Below are positions 47,952 through 49,036 of a stretch of 49,036 bases of DNA, piece by piece. The notes under the pieces are model-generated. The model searched no databases. It worked only from the letters and a program-made list of their open reading frames with translations, and was not told the DNA's origin. Within the stretch, counting starts at the first letter, position 1. Each line of letters starts with the position of its first letter. Made by a program: the position numbers and the translations under genes. Source of the DNA: Desulfarculus sp. (lineage in GTDB: Bacteria; Desulfobacterota; Desulfarculia; Desulfarculales; Desulfarculaceae); the NCBI GenBank assembly GCA_016218705.1, contig JACRDC010000023.1:1-49036 (forward strand). The letters are read 5' to 3'.

Positions 47952-48484
47952 GGCTCGCGCCCGGCCATTGGCGGCTGCTGGCCCTGGTATTGGCCCTGGC
48001 CCTGGGCCTGGCCGGCGCCGGGGTGGCTGATGCCAATGGCCGCAAGCACCGGAACAAGAAGGAGCACGCCGCCCGCTGGGCACCCAACCCGCTCCACGCC
48101 CAGGCCTGCGGCCAGTGCCACATGGTCTATCCTCCCTGCCTGCTGCCGGCGGCCTCCTGGACCAAACTCCTGGAGGGCCGGGGCAACCACTTCGGCGAGA
48201 GCCTGTCTCTGAACGACGCTGAGTTGCGGGAGATCAAGGCCTTCCTGGAAACCAACGCCGCCGACCGCGCCGGCGGCAAGCGCTCCCGCAAGATCATGTC
48301 CGGCCTGGGCTCCTCCACCCCCCTGCGCCCCAGCGAGGTGCCCTACCTGCGTCACAAGCACCACGATATCGCCGAGGCGGTCTTCGCCCGCCCGGCGGTG
48401 GGCGGCCGGGGCAACTGCAAGGCCTGCCACCCCGGGGCCGAGCAGGGCGACTACGACGAGCACCGCGCCAGCATCCCCCGCTGA
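47948..48484 (+). CDS. Diheme cytochrome c (DHC family)
   Basis: 178 residues. A signal peptide (LLALVLALALGLAGAGVADA) precedes two CxxCH sites: CGQCHMVYPPCLLPAASW (about residues 56-73) and CKACHPGAEQGDYDEHRASIP near the end. The first motif and the NHFGE segment behind it are typical of the DHC family of periplasmic diheme cytochromes. It is translationally coupled to MgtC. The redox partner is unknown. Confidence 0.9.
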   Translation: MRLAPGHWRLLALVLALALGLAGAGVADANGRKHRNKKEHAARWAPNPLHAQACGQCHMVYPPCLLPAASWTKLLEGRGNHFGESLSLNDAELREIKAFLETNAADRAGGKRSRKIMSGLGSSTPLRPSEVPYLRHKHHDIAEAVFARPAVGGRGNCKACHPGAEQGDYDEHRASIPR

Positions 48485-48587
48485 TTTATTAAATCACATT
48501 TCGTTTATCCATCTTTTGCCTCGGGGCGCTTGGCCCAGGCAACCAGGCCCGCCAGCCCACACAAGGGTCTTCATACCAATTTTATGA

Positions 48588-48676
48588 CAATCAACGAAGC
48601 CACTTCGCGGGCAGGGTATGACCCTGCCCTTGACCAAGGGGCTGCCACGCGCCCCCTTGGAACCCCAGCAATCGGC
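48588..48676. repeat. Hairpin cassette C (three stem-loops)
   Basis: CGAAG...CTTCG, GGGCAGGGT-AT-GACCCTGCCC and CCAAGGGG...CCCCCTTGG, followed by AACCCCAGCAA. It matches the right-hand modules of cassette B (24348-24435) almost base for base except in the last loop (TGCCACGCG against CGCTAAGCG), where the stem is kept. TACCAA at 48574 precedes it, as in cassette A. The structured RNA copy 2 starts about 45 bases later. Confidence 0.85.
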
Positions 48677-48793
48677 AACCCTGGGGCAAGCACCAAGGTA
48701 TAAAAGCATCTAATCATACAGTATTAGGTTGTTGCTCCTTGATCTGGGCATCCTCTGGCCGGTGGGTTTTGCTTTTTTGGCCGCCCAAGCCCC

Positions 48794-48968
48794 GTGTCCC
48801 GCTCTTAGCCCGGCCATTCCTAGGGCACCGGCAGGGGGCTGCTATGATCCAACCCGGCAAAGAATACGGGATACCTGCGGCCCCTGCCCACGCCGGGGCG
48901 GAGAGTCCACCCCGCGCCGGCACCCGCATCGGCAAAGCCAGTATGGCCGGGCGGCTCTAGCGGGACAC
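48794..48968. ncRNA. Candidate structured RNA / repeat element, copy 2
   Basis: The second copy of the element at 28844-29016. Closing helices GTGTCCCGCT/AGCGGGACAC (48794-48803 with 48959-48968) and GCCCGGCC/GGCCGGGC (48808-48815 with 48945-48952) are identical. The internal GGCAGGGG/CCCCTGCC is one pair longer. The CCCG-10-CGGG stem is kept, but its loop reads GCAAAGAATA instead of GGAAGGGATT. CGGGG...CCCCG around GAGAGTCCA is stronger than in copy 1. Similarity begins near AGTATTAGGTTGTTG (48719) and continues to the window edge, so the unit is about 300 nt and may be cut by the edge. Confidence 0.6.
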
Positions 48969-49036
48969 AAAAAGAAACCGCTTAGGCTTTCTTGGGCCGC
49001 CTATACCGTAAGGCCTGTACCCAGAGGAAACCTGAC

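Noticed and set aside
1-49036. Prophage or integrative element, tRNA genes and origin features
   Set aside because: No integrase, phage structural genes, tRNA arms (GTTCGA loops) or DnaA-box cluster were seen. Only a partial possible transposase start at the left edge suggests a mobile element.

Overview
The window is a high-GC chromosomal segment dominated by short operons with ATGA/GTGA/TAATG stop-start overlaps. The most telling block is a complete dsrMKJOP cluster (minus strand, about 16.6-21.7 kb) preceded by an RsbRD-N domain gene. This is the membrane complex that goes with dissimilatory sulfite reductase, so the source is very probably a sulfate/sulfite-reducing Desulfobacterota; the very high GC fits a Desulfarculales-like lineage, but that placement is inference. 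No tRNA, rRNA, CRISPR array or prophage was recognised.

Layout. 0-5.8 kb: edge of a possible transposase-type HTH gene, a Nudix hydrolase, a NifX/NifB-type protein, two secreted TPR/PEGA proteins, a tandem UspA protein and HU. 6-15 kb: a TSUP exporter, a three-subunit molybdenum hydroxylase (FAD, 2Fe-2S and Mo subunits), an MFS transporter, a P-type cation ATPase and a gamma-glutamylcyclotransferase-like protein. 15.0-15.6 kb: a dense block of palindromic repeats. 15.6-22.3 kb: YitT, then dsrPOJKM and RsbRD-N. 22.7-28.7 kb: a VOC protein, an HDOD protein, a chain of hairpins and a 1292-residue hybrid histidine kinase. 28.7-30.8 kb: a 300-nt structured repeat followed by a TetR regulator and its apparent two-gene target. 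30.9-36.3 kb: a Nudix gene broken by an amber codon, a glycine-rich RRM protein, enoyl-CoA hydratase, nitroreductase, a low-GC orphan gene with its own near-consensus promoter, a periplasmic protein and a glycosyltransferase. 36.4-41.9 kb: two tandem MTA/SAH-deaminase paralogues, a DUF486 protein, a purine nucleoside phosphorylase, a lytic transglycosylase and a 30-residue COX24-type ribosomal protein. 42.2-48.5 kb: Fic, DNA polymerase III chi, an HDOD pair, CbpA/DnaJ, a TPM protein, MgtC and a diheme cytochrome c. The right edge carries a second copy of the 300-nt structured repeat.

How the genes work together. DsrMKJOP moves electrons between the quinone pool, the periplasm and cytoplasmic DsrC/DsrAB chemistry; TSUP and the diheme cytochrome fit the same anaerobic sulfur physiology. 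The tandem deaminases and the phosphorylase suggest a route from methylthioadenosine or S-adenosylhomocysteine/adenosine to inosine-type nucleosides and then to free purine.

The least explained material is noncoding. (1) A roughly 300-nt element in two copies (28.77-29.08 kb and 48.72-49.04 kb) is closed by identical 10-bp and 8-bp helices, with an internal stem-loop whose loop has diverged while its stem has not. (2) Hairpin cassettes at 15.4, 24.2 and 48.6 kb share modules in the same order but with different members present. (3) A short interspersed repeat (core CCCGACCCGTATATGCCC) occurs five times; one copy lies inside the molybdenum-hydroxylase operon, flanked by a 25-bp direct repeat of the start of the 2Fe-2S gene.
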